Assembly: GCF_051401765.1 (NCBI RefSeq) | Contig: NC_135067.1 | Location: 19,649,501-19,713,500 of the forward strand | Length of the DNA: 64,000 nucleotides | Direction of reading: 5' to 3' | DNA from: Calliopsis andreniformis | Lineage: Eukaryota; Arthropoda; Insecta; Hymenoptera; Andrenidae | Shown here: piece by piece, positions 24,540-36,518 of the stretch | Layout of the letters: each line of letters starts with the position of its first letter | How positions within the stretch are numbered: position 1 is the first letter of the stretch | Translations under genes and position numbers: made by a program | The notes under the pieces: model-generated | Told to the model about the DNA's origin: nothing | Database searches by the model: none | What the model saw: only the letters and a program-made list of their open reading frames with translations

Positions 24540-27500
24540 CGAGTATACCAATTTCTACTTTAGACCAAGAAAGTACACTAAAATTCTATTATTACTTGTT
24601 AGAAGGAATGAAATACTTATTCTACTAAAACGAATGGAATTGACCATGGTACCCATCACCCCACAATTCATTTCTACGCTCACAAAGCACGCCATTAACA
24701 ATCCCAGGGAATTTGCGAAATACATATCCCATAATTCCACTCTCCGCAACCACACATCTCCACAGTTATATTAATCCCATCTTTACGACGTTACTTTACG
24801 CGGAAAACGGCCGAATCAGCCTGAAAGCTCTCGGGCGATTCCGCGCGGGACGAAATAACAAGCGCATTACGGCCGGCATAAAACCGAAGCAGGAACAGAA
24901 GAGGAGCCAGGCGCGGGAATAATTAACGAAGGTGTTTTATTAAACGAACCTCACGTCATCGGACATTCCAACAGCGGAAAAGAGGCTCGCGACAGCGGAC
25001 GTGCACTCTGATTTCCAGGTTAATTAAGAGCATCGTAAAATGTTTTTAAAACCGTAGCCGCTGCCCGGCCAGTCCGAGCGATTATTGTCTCTTTCCCCCT
25101 GGCTGGCTCGTTTCCGTCTTTTCGACGAGCTCTCGTCCGTCCTTCCTAATGAATATCTAACGCGGACTGCGCTCCTTTCACGAGGCCATAAAGCCCGCGA
25201 CACGCCGCGGCTCGTCAGGGTTAAAAGCCTGGACACGAGTCGCGCGAGTCGACCTTTTTCAATTTCACATCTGACCGCTGGCCTCCGCCAGTGATCTGTA
25301 AACCAGAGGCTACCAGAAACGACAGAGCTTTCCAAAATTATATTTCACCTTAAAATACAAAACTACCCTATTTAACAAACTCTTACAGAGACAGATAATA
25401 TTCCGAATAAGGGCCCTTAGAAATGTAGTGTCCCCAGAAATGAAATACTCAGAAATGGTAAAAATATGCCTCCCTTTTTTCTTGGACAGACAATCACTCC
25501 TGAACGCTCTGCAATGCCATGAATCCTCTTCAGTTCGACGGAGACTCGCGACGAGCGGCAGCCGTCGCCTGAATTATTTAGTTAATTTCCGGCAAACCGA
25601 GACACGCTCGTTGTCGACGAGGCCGTTAGCTTTCCGCGAGACTAGCATCGAGAAGAAGAGGCGCGTTCAGCATCGCGAAACGCGTAACGGTGAAACGGCG
25701 ACGAGAAAGGGAGGAATAGGAGAAGAGAGGCGCAGCCAGTTAGCACGGTAACGGATCAGACCTAAGTACGTACTTAGTAGACCCCAAGCGCAGCCAGAGG
25801 CGTCTTAATCACGTAATTGCTCGCGAAATCCCGCGCCAGTGTATCCAGCCGTCCCCGTCCCGCGCCGCCCGACTACGGATACCCAACCCCCGACAACCCC
25901 TTTCGACCCTGCCAGCCACGCATCCACCAGACGGAGGACTCGGTCCAACTACAAAGTGAACGCAAACCGCTCCAGGCTCGATATCTTCTTACTTATTCAT
26001 CCGTCGTTTCGCCTTGGCAATCGAAAATTACTCGGTCGCTCGGTTGAAACGACACGAAAGCCTTGGAACCCGCCCCTCCCCGCGTCTTCGATGCTCTGGA
26101 AGCCTTTTCGAGCTGCGAATCTAATTCTAAGGACTGCCTCGGGAGAGGGACTCGACGCCTGTTTGCGGATCGTACTCTAAGCGTCGGGGACGAATTAAGA
26201 AGTCAGGCTTCAAACGATTGCGAGCGACTGGGGTGGAAGCGTGATGCTTAGAGTTGATAGGATTCGTTTATAGATGGCTGGGCACGCGAGCTTGCGTTCG
26301 GAGAATTATTTTTGGTTTCAAAGGGGTGTATGAGGAGTTCTGAATATTGGAGCAGATGGAGGAATTCGTAATGAGATATTCTATTATTTGGGGATCGAGG
26401 TCTGAGTTGGGATCTGATTCTACTGACTATGAAATCGGGGGAATAATATTTCAAGTAGAGAAACACGTCATTTCCTCGAACCAACTTTCTCTTCCATACC
26501 CATTTAACGAAAATTGTCTCTCAGCGGGTAGGAACACCTATATCTATATCCGGGGTAGTTTTCGGAAGTTATAGCTACGACGATGGCTGAAGCACGGTAT
26601 TGTTTTCCCGTTTCCTCGACAGGGATCGTGAAGAAGTGGCTCTGCTCAATATTCAATAATTCGTCGGTGAGAGCACGGTCCACCCCTAGGGTCGTTTGGT
26701 GACCCCCGGTCCCGCGATCGCCATAAAATATAACCGAGACGAATCGAAAGTGGACAGAGGCATTGCGAGTTCCGGTGGCCGCCACGAAATCGAGGTTAAC
26801 ATCTTCCTCTTTCCCAAGATGCACCGCGATATCTCACGTTAATGACACTATTAGCGATAATGCCCTTATAGTACTCTTATAGAACAATAATTGCTGCTCT
26901 CTGCGTCTTTTCCCTCTGTGACGAATGCGATCTTTGACGGAGAACGAGTAATACCATATTAGACGCGGTAATTTGCATAATTGCTACCAGCGGTTTGTTA
27001 TTTCCCGTAAAGCTGTAGAATTCGACGTGAGCTGTGCCACAGGTCCAAGAGGAGGACTTCTTGATGAGCTGTCCTATAGATTAAGTGGCAGACTTCTCGA
27101 TGAGTTGGCGTTCCTAGGGATTAAACTGCTGGATTTCCCTGTGCGTTAGCTTTGCTCTCTAACCTGTAGTTTCGATGCTCCCGATACTAACGTATGGAGT
27201 TGTCTGCACTTTGCCTTCGCCAAGGAGTAATTTCTAGATCCCTACATGCAGTCGATACCCATGGATATTTCATGCCAATAATGACTGACCGGGTTCAGTA
27301 TTATTACTGCTATAATCACATACCTCTAAGTTTATAGAGAGTCTAATTACTGATAGAAAACATAAAAATTAAAATGTAACTGACGACAGAACCAATCTTA
27401 CACACAATTCAATTTCCCTCATCAACATCCCCCATCTATAAATTGCAGCCAACTGCCTCAAGATTAAACACGAAAACCACGCGTTCCCAAGATTACGAAA

Positions 27501-30500
27501 ATCCAGGACAACCTCCAACCCCTTGCGACGAAAGAACGGTTCAAACAGCCGGCTTTAATACACCATAAACTCCGTCGAAAATTCTCGTCGAGGCGCGGCA
27601 AAAATAGTGCACACCCACGACGGCCCCAGAGGAAAATAATATTCGGGGGAAGGGCTCGCCGATATTCGTCGTCTCGAAAACGGCGCGGCCTTACGTCCCA
27701 ATGGCTCTAACGTTATTTCCAACCAAGATTTGCCTGAAATTTGCTTCCGTGCCCGTACCAGAAGCCCATAAATATGTAATACCTTCCATATCGTACGGTT
27801 CGCTTTCCGCCCCGCTCTCTCGTTCACCCCGCGCCACCCCGACGAGCGGTGACTCTTGCAACCCCTTACGTGTTTTTGCGGGGGCTGTAGTAGCTCGCGG
27901 CAATATAAGGGGAAACACGGTAAATCATTTGTCCCGAAAGAAAACACAATGCAATATCCCCGGTCGTCCCAGTCGAGACGCCACCGCGTGTGTCTCTCTC
28001 CCTCTGTCTTCTCCTCTCTTTTCCCCTCCCCTCTCCACATCTGCTGTTCCTTTTTTTCCATTTTTCCCCCGTTCCTTTCTCGCGCAATCTCTCGCGAACT
28101 CCGTCCTTTTCGGGGGAATCGCCATAAGTCAACCCCTTCTATCGGTCGAAAAATACTTTAAAGTGCCACGCGCTCTTATAAGCCTAAGCGCTGTTCAGGG
28201 TTTCGAGCTTCTTCTTCCTGCGCTAGAGGACAGACAATCTAGACGTGTTTTATCGCCGCCGTTAAACGGGCAAGAGTGACGCTCGGCCAACCTTCGCGAC
28301 GATTTCGAGCGACGAGGTGTCGTTAAAATCACCGACCACCCCCTCCCCTCTTGGGATAACTGTTCGGGTTGATTTATGCTTCTACTCGCGGGGATCGAAG
28401 CAGAGACGCAATTTGTAGACGAAATGGTGCAATGGAAATGCCTAAACGACGATACCACCCTCGATGGGTATAAATTAATAACGAGGGGCAACGATGGGTT
28501 CGGTTCCAATAAAAATCACGATGTTTGCGGTTCGTCTCGCGAGGATATCGGATTATTTCGCTCTCCTTTCCACCCCCGAGGATCCGAGCGTGTATACTCT
28601 GGAATTAAGCGGTTCTCGCCGGTCGGTCGAGCGCTCGTTCGATATTATTTGTCCGGCCTGGGCACGGAAAAGGGCAAACAACCTCGAGTGTCGATAGTAC
28701 CGGGACGAAACCGTGGCTGGAACAAGGGGGTTGCATTAGGAGCCCTCGTAAGGCTGGCCAGCCAGGAAACTCGACATATTTCTCCCTCGGTTATCGGGAA
28801 GCGGAGCAAGGAAAAAAACGAGGAAAGAGGAAGAGGATGGTAAACCGCGATTCAGAAAGCATTTCTCGACGTAACCTAAAATAATGCCCGACAGAATCGA
28901 ACAAAAGCATGAAATATGGAGTTGCGCGGAGGACGTCGCGAGTCCCTATGCCACCCATCGTAACTTATGATACGCTTCCTCTGGCCGCCGTGTGTGGAGA
29001 GGAAAACACTGTAACACGCTCGCGACCGATGCTCCCATTGTAATTTAACGGATGCTATCGCTCGACTTTTTCTCGACGACCAGAGAGCTCCTTTTCCGCG
29101 GAGTTTAAGAAGAACTGGCTTTGGCTTCGAGTTACGGACAGAAGAAACATGACAAATCCTCTCTGGCCTCGGGGAAGGAGGGACCATTCGACTATTCGTC
29201 GCGGGGCGCTTCTGTTTGCTCGATTTCTGCAATGGGAGAAACGCGGAAAAGTGCCCTGTAATGAGGTTAACAAGAAGTGGCTCGTCGGTAAAGTCTGAGC
29301 TGGAAAAGGTGCAAGAAAGTCTGTCTGGTGGCTAGGAATGTAAGGATCTGTTGTGCACAGTTGTACTAAGAAATGCTAAATCTGAGCTGAAAGAAATTTA
29401 ATTATCTAGAGTGGTGATCTCACCTTGACGTCTTTCACCGACTCTACAAACCTCTTTATAGCAGGGTACATACACAGTATCTCGAATTTTAGCCAAGAGA
29501 CATCTAATACTCTTTTGATACCCAACTTCGTTAGTTTCATTAGAGTTAAGTTAAGTGAAATGTCTAAAACCATTTCAAGCAGACCGTCTGAGAAGAATTG
29601 AACCACAACTCAAGTCTCAGTCGCTGTTCCACTATACCCTCCCCGTCATTACACCGAATAATTGTACTAAAACACAAACCCCCAAATCATCCATGCATCC
29701 TCTTATCGAATCAACTCTCCCTGCCCAGAGTCCAAGATTTAATGCTCGGCCCGCTTCTGGGGCCGTTTCGTTTCCCCAGTAATTCGCAATTGATTCGCCA
29801 TTAAATTCATGTCGACCTCATAAGGAATTCATCGGTTACCGCCTCGACGAAACTCGTCGTCATGAATACTCAGAGAGCTCAGTGCTCTCTGATATAATTC
29901 CAGACTCGGATCGATCCTCGCGGGGAAAGGCCAAGAGTACGCGTTGTCCGGGGAGCTGTTGTCCCCTCTCCTCTCCTCCTTTCTAGTTTGCTCTCTGCAT
30001 AGGCGTAAATTATAATGCCGGGGCTTAGAGACCGCCACTCTGACAAATTACAGGTTTGTTCTCCGGCCACCGGGACGCGCGTCGGAGATAGATTTCGTCG
30101 CTCCATCACCGTCGGTCTAACCGGACTCGAGCCAGCTATGCATATTAATTCAATTTCGGGGCCCGCGACCCTCTGCATCGTTTGGGAAACTCTATCCCCC
30201 CCCGTTCCTCCACCACGTTCCACCCCGTTCCACCCCATGAGAGCCCCTCGCCGCCCTTCGCCCATATCGCTGCGCTTTTTTACTCCTTTTGCGCTATTTG
30301 CCTCGCGTTTCGGGTTATTCCGTGTTCGAAACTTTTAGATTAATTACCGAGGCCCTGGTTGGCGCGCTGCATTAATCTTGTCGCGTGCGGAGTCATCGAC
30401 GTTGATGGGCTACGGTGCGTCGCTTGTCCCCGTGGTATTGGACAAATTGGGATTCGTAATTATTAGAGGACCCTGAAACTGGGTGCACTTTTCGGTGGTT

Positions 30501-31890
30501 CGGTGGGTTTGATTTTAATTGAATTGGATATTAGCATGTGCGCTCGGAGTTTTGTTTTATGGAGACCATTAAATTTGAGCGGAGATTGATGGAAGAGTTG
30601 CTATTTCGTTTTGGGTTAAGGAAGACTTTAATTTTAAGTTCTGTTTAATTTTATTTTCCACTCTTTTGTAGAATTCTCTCGGTTCCAAGTGAACTCTTAA
30701 ACAGTAGACTCTTTATTCTAGTACGACAAAGAGAAATCAACAGATTTCAATTAACTCGGGTCCTAAAAGATTTGCCATTTGCACTACAGTTACCATAACT
30801 CCGTGAAATCTAACTAGGAATCACGGAGCATCAGCATTAAGCGACCGTTCGTATCGTCGCAACACAGGCGGACGTGGGCATTGTCAACCGAAATGGAGCA
30901 AGCCTGGAGTACTCTCTTAATCAGGATCGTTACGCGACGGCGCTCGCGAGAGCTGGTTTATTCACGTGCGTATCGCTGGGATATTCATCCCAGAGTCGAA
31001 GGAACCAGCCCTCCTCAGCTTCGTAAGACGATGCCGTTTCCGCTTCTCGTTTCCAGGCCGTCCGCGGAATTAATTGCAACGACCGTGTCTTAATTGATAA
31101 CGAAGAGCATTAAGATCTCGCGTAATGTCTCTGCCCAAGGCGAGACCAGAGACAGAGGGAGGGAGAGGAAGGAGAATCCTCCAGTCTCCAGCCAGTCCAG
31201 ACTAACGGCGAAAGGAGGAGGTGAAATAATGCCCGACCAAAGGAGGCGTATTTGCATTAGCTATTCGTTTGACCCTAAAAACTGTCTGAAACTGCACCGA
31301 TGGCTGCTCGTAAAGCCTGGCAATATCGTGGGGGGAATCGTGCTCGAAATCTGAAACTCGACAACGGGGGGTGCTGGCCGTCGAGAATTCGCGCCATCAC
31401 AAGATCGACTTCAGAGATTTCTTCCCGAGGATTTCAGACGATTTTTGAGACTTCTTTTAAATTATTGAAAACTAAGTAAAGGTGATAAAAAATCAAATAG
31501 AATTCAAATAAGAATCTAACAGAAAATTCTCTTCCATATTTAAGTACATATTTCCACAATCTTGAATACTAGCTTCTATTCCAATACTTCAAAAATATAT
31601 TCTCAAGATCTGATATCTCAAAAGGTTGCAACGAATAAAAAATCAATTCCTCTTTTCAAAGTATCCAAGCACACTGAAACCCTTAGGACGATCTCAAGGC
31701 TCTCTAACAAAATTGACATCATCCATGAACCCCAAAGATTCCTACATATTCCACAAACGCGACCATTCGATCGCAACCAGATATCGAAAAATCCCAGTAA
31801 ACTGCATCAAGCAGTAAACCAGCGAATCGCGTCGCAAGCATTACTCGTCGCATAAAAACTCAGTTGCAAAGGAAGGATTTTGTGCGACTT
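24540..31890. other. Non-coding intergenic sequence
   Basis: No credible gene. The longest ORF (27701-28279, plus, 192 codons) has no domain, overlaps equally long ORFs in other frames (27555-28061 minus) and spans pyrimidine-rich sequence at 27985-28080, so I treat it as chance. One 16-bp palindrome (25762-25777) is noted separately. Confidence 0.5.
25762..25777. repeat. Perfect 16-bp palindrome
   Basis: CTAAGTACGTACTTAG reads the same on both strands with no spacer. It could be a dimeric transcription-factor site or chance. Confidence 0.5.
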
Positions 31891-31892
31891 AC

Positions 31893-34361
31893 CCGACGAA
31901 TCGATGCTTCATGGCGAAGACGAGGGTCCTTCGCGGGGTCAATCCTTTCGCAGATCGCGTGTCCTCCCTCGCAGACATGACGAATACGACACGGCTGGCC
32001 GCACAATGTATCGGATTTTACGAGCGTCCACCTAGAAAAAGAAGAAGCAGAGAAAGAAACGGAGTACGGTTGAAGGGACGAAGAGGGTGAGCGAGGCAGA
32101 TTTTATTACGTTATTTTGTTAATGCACTCGGTGATCCACGCGCCTCGAGCAACCCCCACGACCGACAAATATTATGTCTCCACGGTTAGAAAGCAGGCCA
32201 TGAAAGCCTTTTTATGCCTTCCTACTTCGACTCCGCGGAATTCCACCTACGCCGCGTTTATTTTTCCCCTTTTTTCGTGGTTAAGCGACGAAACCCTTTA
32301 AATACAATAGTCTTGTTGGAAAGGCGGGGGAGGAAGTTAATAAACCGACGGAGTCACGACGAGGACAATATCAGACACTGATAAGGAGGAAACATTGGTC
32401 CTAGCGTGGTATAAATAGGAAGCAGCTAGTAGGCGAACGAAGTCGTAAGCAGTTGCCTCACGTACGCAATTTTTGCCCGCGGCCAGTTTGCGCCGCGAAT
32501 CCTTGCTCGAATATTACGGCACGGACGATTTAGCTGCGACGAAACGCCAGCTCGCTGTGCATGTTTGTCAGGGGTTGTTGCCGGAAAGGTTAATTTTAGT
32601 CGACGCCACCGGGGCTTTTCCCGCGAATCGCGAACACTGTCCTCGCCTCGGCTTTGGTAAACCTCCGCAAACACTCGCTTCTGTGATTCTCAAAGCAATT
32701 ATGTAACGAGGTGTTTAAATGGCAGATTTATTCTGTCCTCTTGCTACTAAAGTGTAATTCTCGTATATCTCCTGTGACAAATATGGAGAAGCTTCGGTTG
32801 GATTTATTTAATCTTTTGAGTGGTATGAATAGGATGCAAAGGACGTGGAATATTTATTTGAGGCATGTACCATGCATAAAAATAAGAAAAATATTAATAT
32901 TTAGGGGGAAATAAGTAACATTTACTCGAGTTCCATCCTTCCTAGGGGATGTTAAAGAATTAGCAAAATTTACGAGAAGAGAGACCCGGTGAAATTAAAG
33001 ATACATAGCACTAGAGCAGAAACGCGGCTTGAACGCCAGAAGCCTCAATGAGAGACCATTAAATATACGTATTTGGAAGAAACGCGGCTCGTTTCCGACG
33101 AAAACGGTCGCCCCGATTCGTTTATGCCAGAGGCTTTACAGCCAGCGTTTAGAGTCGATGTTAAGCACAGTCTTGTCGTCTCAAGGGCCGCCTCATTTCA
33201 CGAATAGTCGCGAAGGCGAACGTGTATCTGTCAATAAATACGTCTCGAGGTATTTTAACAGCGGCAATAATTTTCGTCGCGCCATAAATCAACGTGCAGC
33301 CGCGGCGCGTGAAGGGCGCACCCTTCGCGACTTCTCTCCGCTTTTTTTTCTCTTCTCGCGCCTACTACGAAGGCCCTTCGAAACGAGAGTGGTTTGGCAA
33401 ACCAGTTCTCATCCGTACGACAAATGTTCGGCCCATAGTTCACGCCCTGACATTCAAACGTGGACAGATTGCATCGAAATGAATAAATTTGTTCGAAGAA
33501 TTACCTGAGAAAAATTACCCCTCGGTGGAACGCCCTCGGAGATGTTAATTCTTTCAAATCACACTCAACTCACTACACTACACGGTACTAATGTGAAATA
33601 TTTAGTAGGTATAATTTGCAACAAAAAATAAATAAATATTATACACAAAAGTTGTACACTAAATGAATACACTCGCGAGAAAAAATGATGTAGTGCGCAA
33701 CACCTTAAAGTAGACTTGGGTTAGGAAACCCGCGACCACTGCACGATCTTTCGCCCGAGAAAGTCAAAGACAAACTGAGGTAAGTGACCTCAGAGGACGT
33801 TCGAAGTAAACTAAATTAATAATATCCCCACCTCCTAGCCTGTGCCCTCAAAGAAGGTGTAAATAATTTCGATACCTGGAAAATGAGAAATCCTGAAATA
33901 CTGTGGCCAATAACATCCAGTCATACTTTACGAATGTAAACAAACTCCATTTTGTCATTTTATAGTTTTAAAAGAAGGGAAAGTTAAATCGTTCAAGAAG
34001 GAAATCAAGTACCTAATATTATTTCCTCGTAAAGCGTTCCGAATAATCAAATAATTCAATTTGCAATATTCACCCTCTGTTTCTCAGTAGTAAAAGTAAA
34101 TCATAATGCTTCCAAATCAACAAAATCTAATTTCTCAAATTAAATGTCTCTAATGATGCTAAAATAGATTCGACTTACCACGTAGAGATATAATTTTGCC
34201 TTGACGAGCCATTCGTAGGAACATTCACCCGAAATGAAATACGCGTTCCGCTGTGTTTGCTCCTCCACAGTCATTTAACATTCCTAGAGCAGTACGTGTC
34301 GTATTGATTCAATGAGTGCACACGCGACAGTCGTGACAGTAGTCTTGGTAAATTCCTTACC
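31893..34361 (-). other. Candidate spliced minus-strand transcript (coding status unclear)
   Basis: Three exon-like blocks can be read on the minus strand. Exon A ends at 34361 with CTCAG|GTAAGG (start undefined). Exon B is 34283-34179, with acceptor GCTCTAG and donor ACGTG|GTAAGT, after a 77-bp intron. Exon C is 32031-31893 (139 bp), with a long pyrimidine tract ending TTTTTCTAG and donor GTCGG|GTAAGT. Joining B to C keeps one frame open over the last part of B and all 46 codons of C. That frame has four cysteines close together (CGQPC, then HVCEGGHAIC) and looks protein-like, but it lacks an ATG in B and has a stop early in B. A second frame gives a complete 62-codon ORF from an ATG in B (MTVEEQTQR...) to a stop in C. 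This may be a lncRNA, a 5' region of a gene to the left, or a small-protein gene. Confidence 0.3.
33778..33790. promoter_or_regulatory. Possible ecdysone-response-type IR1 site
   Basis: AGGTAAGTGACCT is an inverted repeat of AGGTCA half-sites separated by one base, with one mismatch (AGGTAA) from the known EcR/USP IR1 consensus. It is embedded in a slightly longer palindrome (CTGAGGT...ACCTCAG, 33775-33793). It lies inside the putative intron of the 31.9-34.4 kb minus-strand candidate. Match by eye only. Confidence 0.25.
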
Positions 34362-34369
34362 TGAGTCAC

Positions 34370-36410
34370 GGGAACTACCTGTACGTCTTCTAGCCTATTT
34401 GCCGTGAGATAGCATCGCCAGGGATAAATTGTAGTATTGCTCGATCATAAGGACTACCGTCTGCATTTCTATCGTGCTGATGCACGAACACTGCTAACAT
34501 TATTCTCCTGATAAAATCGTGCCACTGCACTGATAAGAATTCTACCCAGTCTTTTATGAAAAGAGAAATGATACTACCAGAGTTGATTAATCTCTTCATC
34601 CAGTTTAAGCACCAAATGCTTTTCAACTCTTTAACATATTAGCCTATTCGTAAGCTAGGAAAAGTTAAAAAATATATAGAGATAATTAAAATCCCATCAC
34701 CTCAAAATAGATACAACTGAAAAGCTACAATCCGCAATAAACGCTTTGAATATATCCCCTTAGCGAGCTTTTCACCGAGAGCGAGCTCAATTCGCCCGAA
34801 CGACGAACTATTAAATTTATAAATCACCGGTCGGCACAATTGGACACGCTTGCGGATATGTGACAAGAGATCAATCACGAACCAATACCACCCTCCCCAG
34901 TCATTGGAAAGTGCGTACTAACAAAACGTCGAAATGAAAAAGGAGAAAAGAAAGGGTGGTACAGGGATGAGATTGGAGCCGGGTTAATGGTTTCTCGAGC
35001 ACAGGAGAGGAGCAAGGCGTCGCGGAAGATAATTCGACAGCCGTGAAAGCACGTGGCCGCGTCGTTAAGAAACAAGTCATGCAAGCGTGTACCTGCAACC
35101 GGGAGACACGGGGGAGCGATTTACATGCGAGCAGTTCGCATTTACATACGGCCGCGCGCGATAATCGTCGGTAACGTGCATCGTGTCCACGGGGAAAGAC
35201 GATACATCATAATTCTTCGGTGAAAATCGAATCAATTCTCGGCCGCCCACGTGCCCGCTCAGATATTGATGATTGGAGATAAAAAGCGACGCGAGGGATT
35301 TCGCGCGAGAGCGTGCCCTCTCATATATGGTGTCGTTCTCGCGATAAAATGACGCGCGATGAGTATTCGATGACTTCTCATCGTCGGTGCACCGTTCGCG
35401 ACGCTTATCGAGATCTCTCCACGGTGTTATGCTAAAATATGCCTATTAGGATCGCCGAGATGGAAGCGATCGAGTGGTTCTGCCGGGGATGAGGCCACTC
35501 GAATGGGGAACAGGTATTCGATCATCGTTGAATTACCATTTGTTCAATTACCATCAGGGGGCAGCTTGAAATATCATCTTTAATTTGTATTTCGTATGTG
35601 ACGTTCAATGATACCAGCTGGCTCTAGTGTCTGCGGAATGGAACGAATATATAATTGAGGGACATAGAGAAATCGTTTTGCTAGGATTCTCGAAAAAGGA
35701 AATTAATTACAGATTGAGTGGAGAAAAGTGACGAAGAGAATTTTATGGGAAATGTGAGGAGAGAAAAGCAGATTTTAGATAATGTCAAGCATAAAAAAGA
35801 TTGTCGGTGGCAACGTAGGTAATATCGGCGGGGCCGATAAAGCATAACGAGCCGTGCTCCAACTTGCTCCCCCTTTTCCAATTTTTCAATTTCCATTTTA
35901 CGTTTCCTGCCGAGTTTTCCACGTGAGAGGGCACGAAAAAAATCCACAAAGCGGGTCTCAAATTGCCCCGGCGGAAGCCAGGAAAGTGAGTCATATTTCC
36001 ACGTACGCGAAGACCCTTTCCAGCCGCGGGACGCCGAACAAAAATATCTTACGACGTGCGTGAGCCGTGATAAACCACATTTACGAACACTATGAACATT
36101 TAACATTTATATCCTTCCAGAGGAGAGAACAACAGAAGAGAAGCAAATGTAAAAACAGAGTGAATAAAGTGCAATATCGAGAGTGATGGACGAGTGCCCC
36201 GAAACACGAACGATGAAATATTTTCGGTTTCGGCGCAGAACACGTAAAGTGCAGTAAATCGAAATGAAACTTCGCTCATCGAGTATCAGGAAAGTCCCAA
36301 GAAATATTCTTTCCTGAGACAACTGTAAGTCCTCCAATTTTAACTTAAGATTAAAAATACGTAGGAAAATAATTTGAATTGAACACAATAGTATATATTT
36401 TTGGACAGAC
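34370..36410. other. Non-coding intergenic sequence
   Basis: No gene is supported. A minus-strand ORF at 34390-34626 overlaps the left candidate transcript but has no recognisable domain. Base composition shifts to AT-rich towards the Aos1 3' end. Confidence 0.5.
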
Positions 36411-36411
36411 A

Positions 36412-36417
36412 TTTATT
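36412..36417 (-). terminator. Poly(A) signal of Aos1
   Basis: AATAAA on the minus strand (TTTATT on plus), 102 bases beyond the Aos1 stop codon. It is the first canonical signal downstream, giving a short 3' UTR. Confidence 0.7.
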
Positions 36418-36518
36418 ATGTTTTCGTAGAAAAAGACATGGAATAAGAGGTAATGAAGGTAACAATTATGACGATCACAGTGTGTAGAAATATCTAAACA
36501 TACCGTCGCGTAAAGTTA

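Noticed and set aside
27701..28279. 192-codon plus-strand ORF, the longest in the gene desert
   Set aside because: No domain, no splice or start context, overlaps a 168-codon ORF on the opposite strand and runs through pyrimidine-rich low-complexity DNA. Explained by GC-rich composition.
29406..29606. Minus-strand ORF ending in a good donor-like GTGAGA after AAG, with TTCTTCTCAG upstream
   Set aside because: Translation matches nothing I know, there are no partner exons, and AT-rich DNA often gives such ORFs. Not strong enough to list.
108..31257. POU octamers ATTTGCAT at about 108, 26971 and 31250
   Set aside because: Three copies of an 8-mer over 64 kb and two strands are close to chance expectation (about two), and they are not clustered.
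34390..34626. 78-codon minus-strand ORF as a transposase-like fragment
   Set aside because: No catalytic residues or helix-turn-helix visible, and it partly overlaps a splice-donor-bearing block in a different frame.
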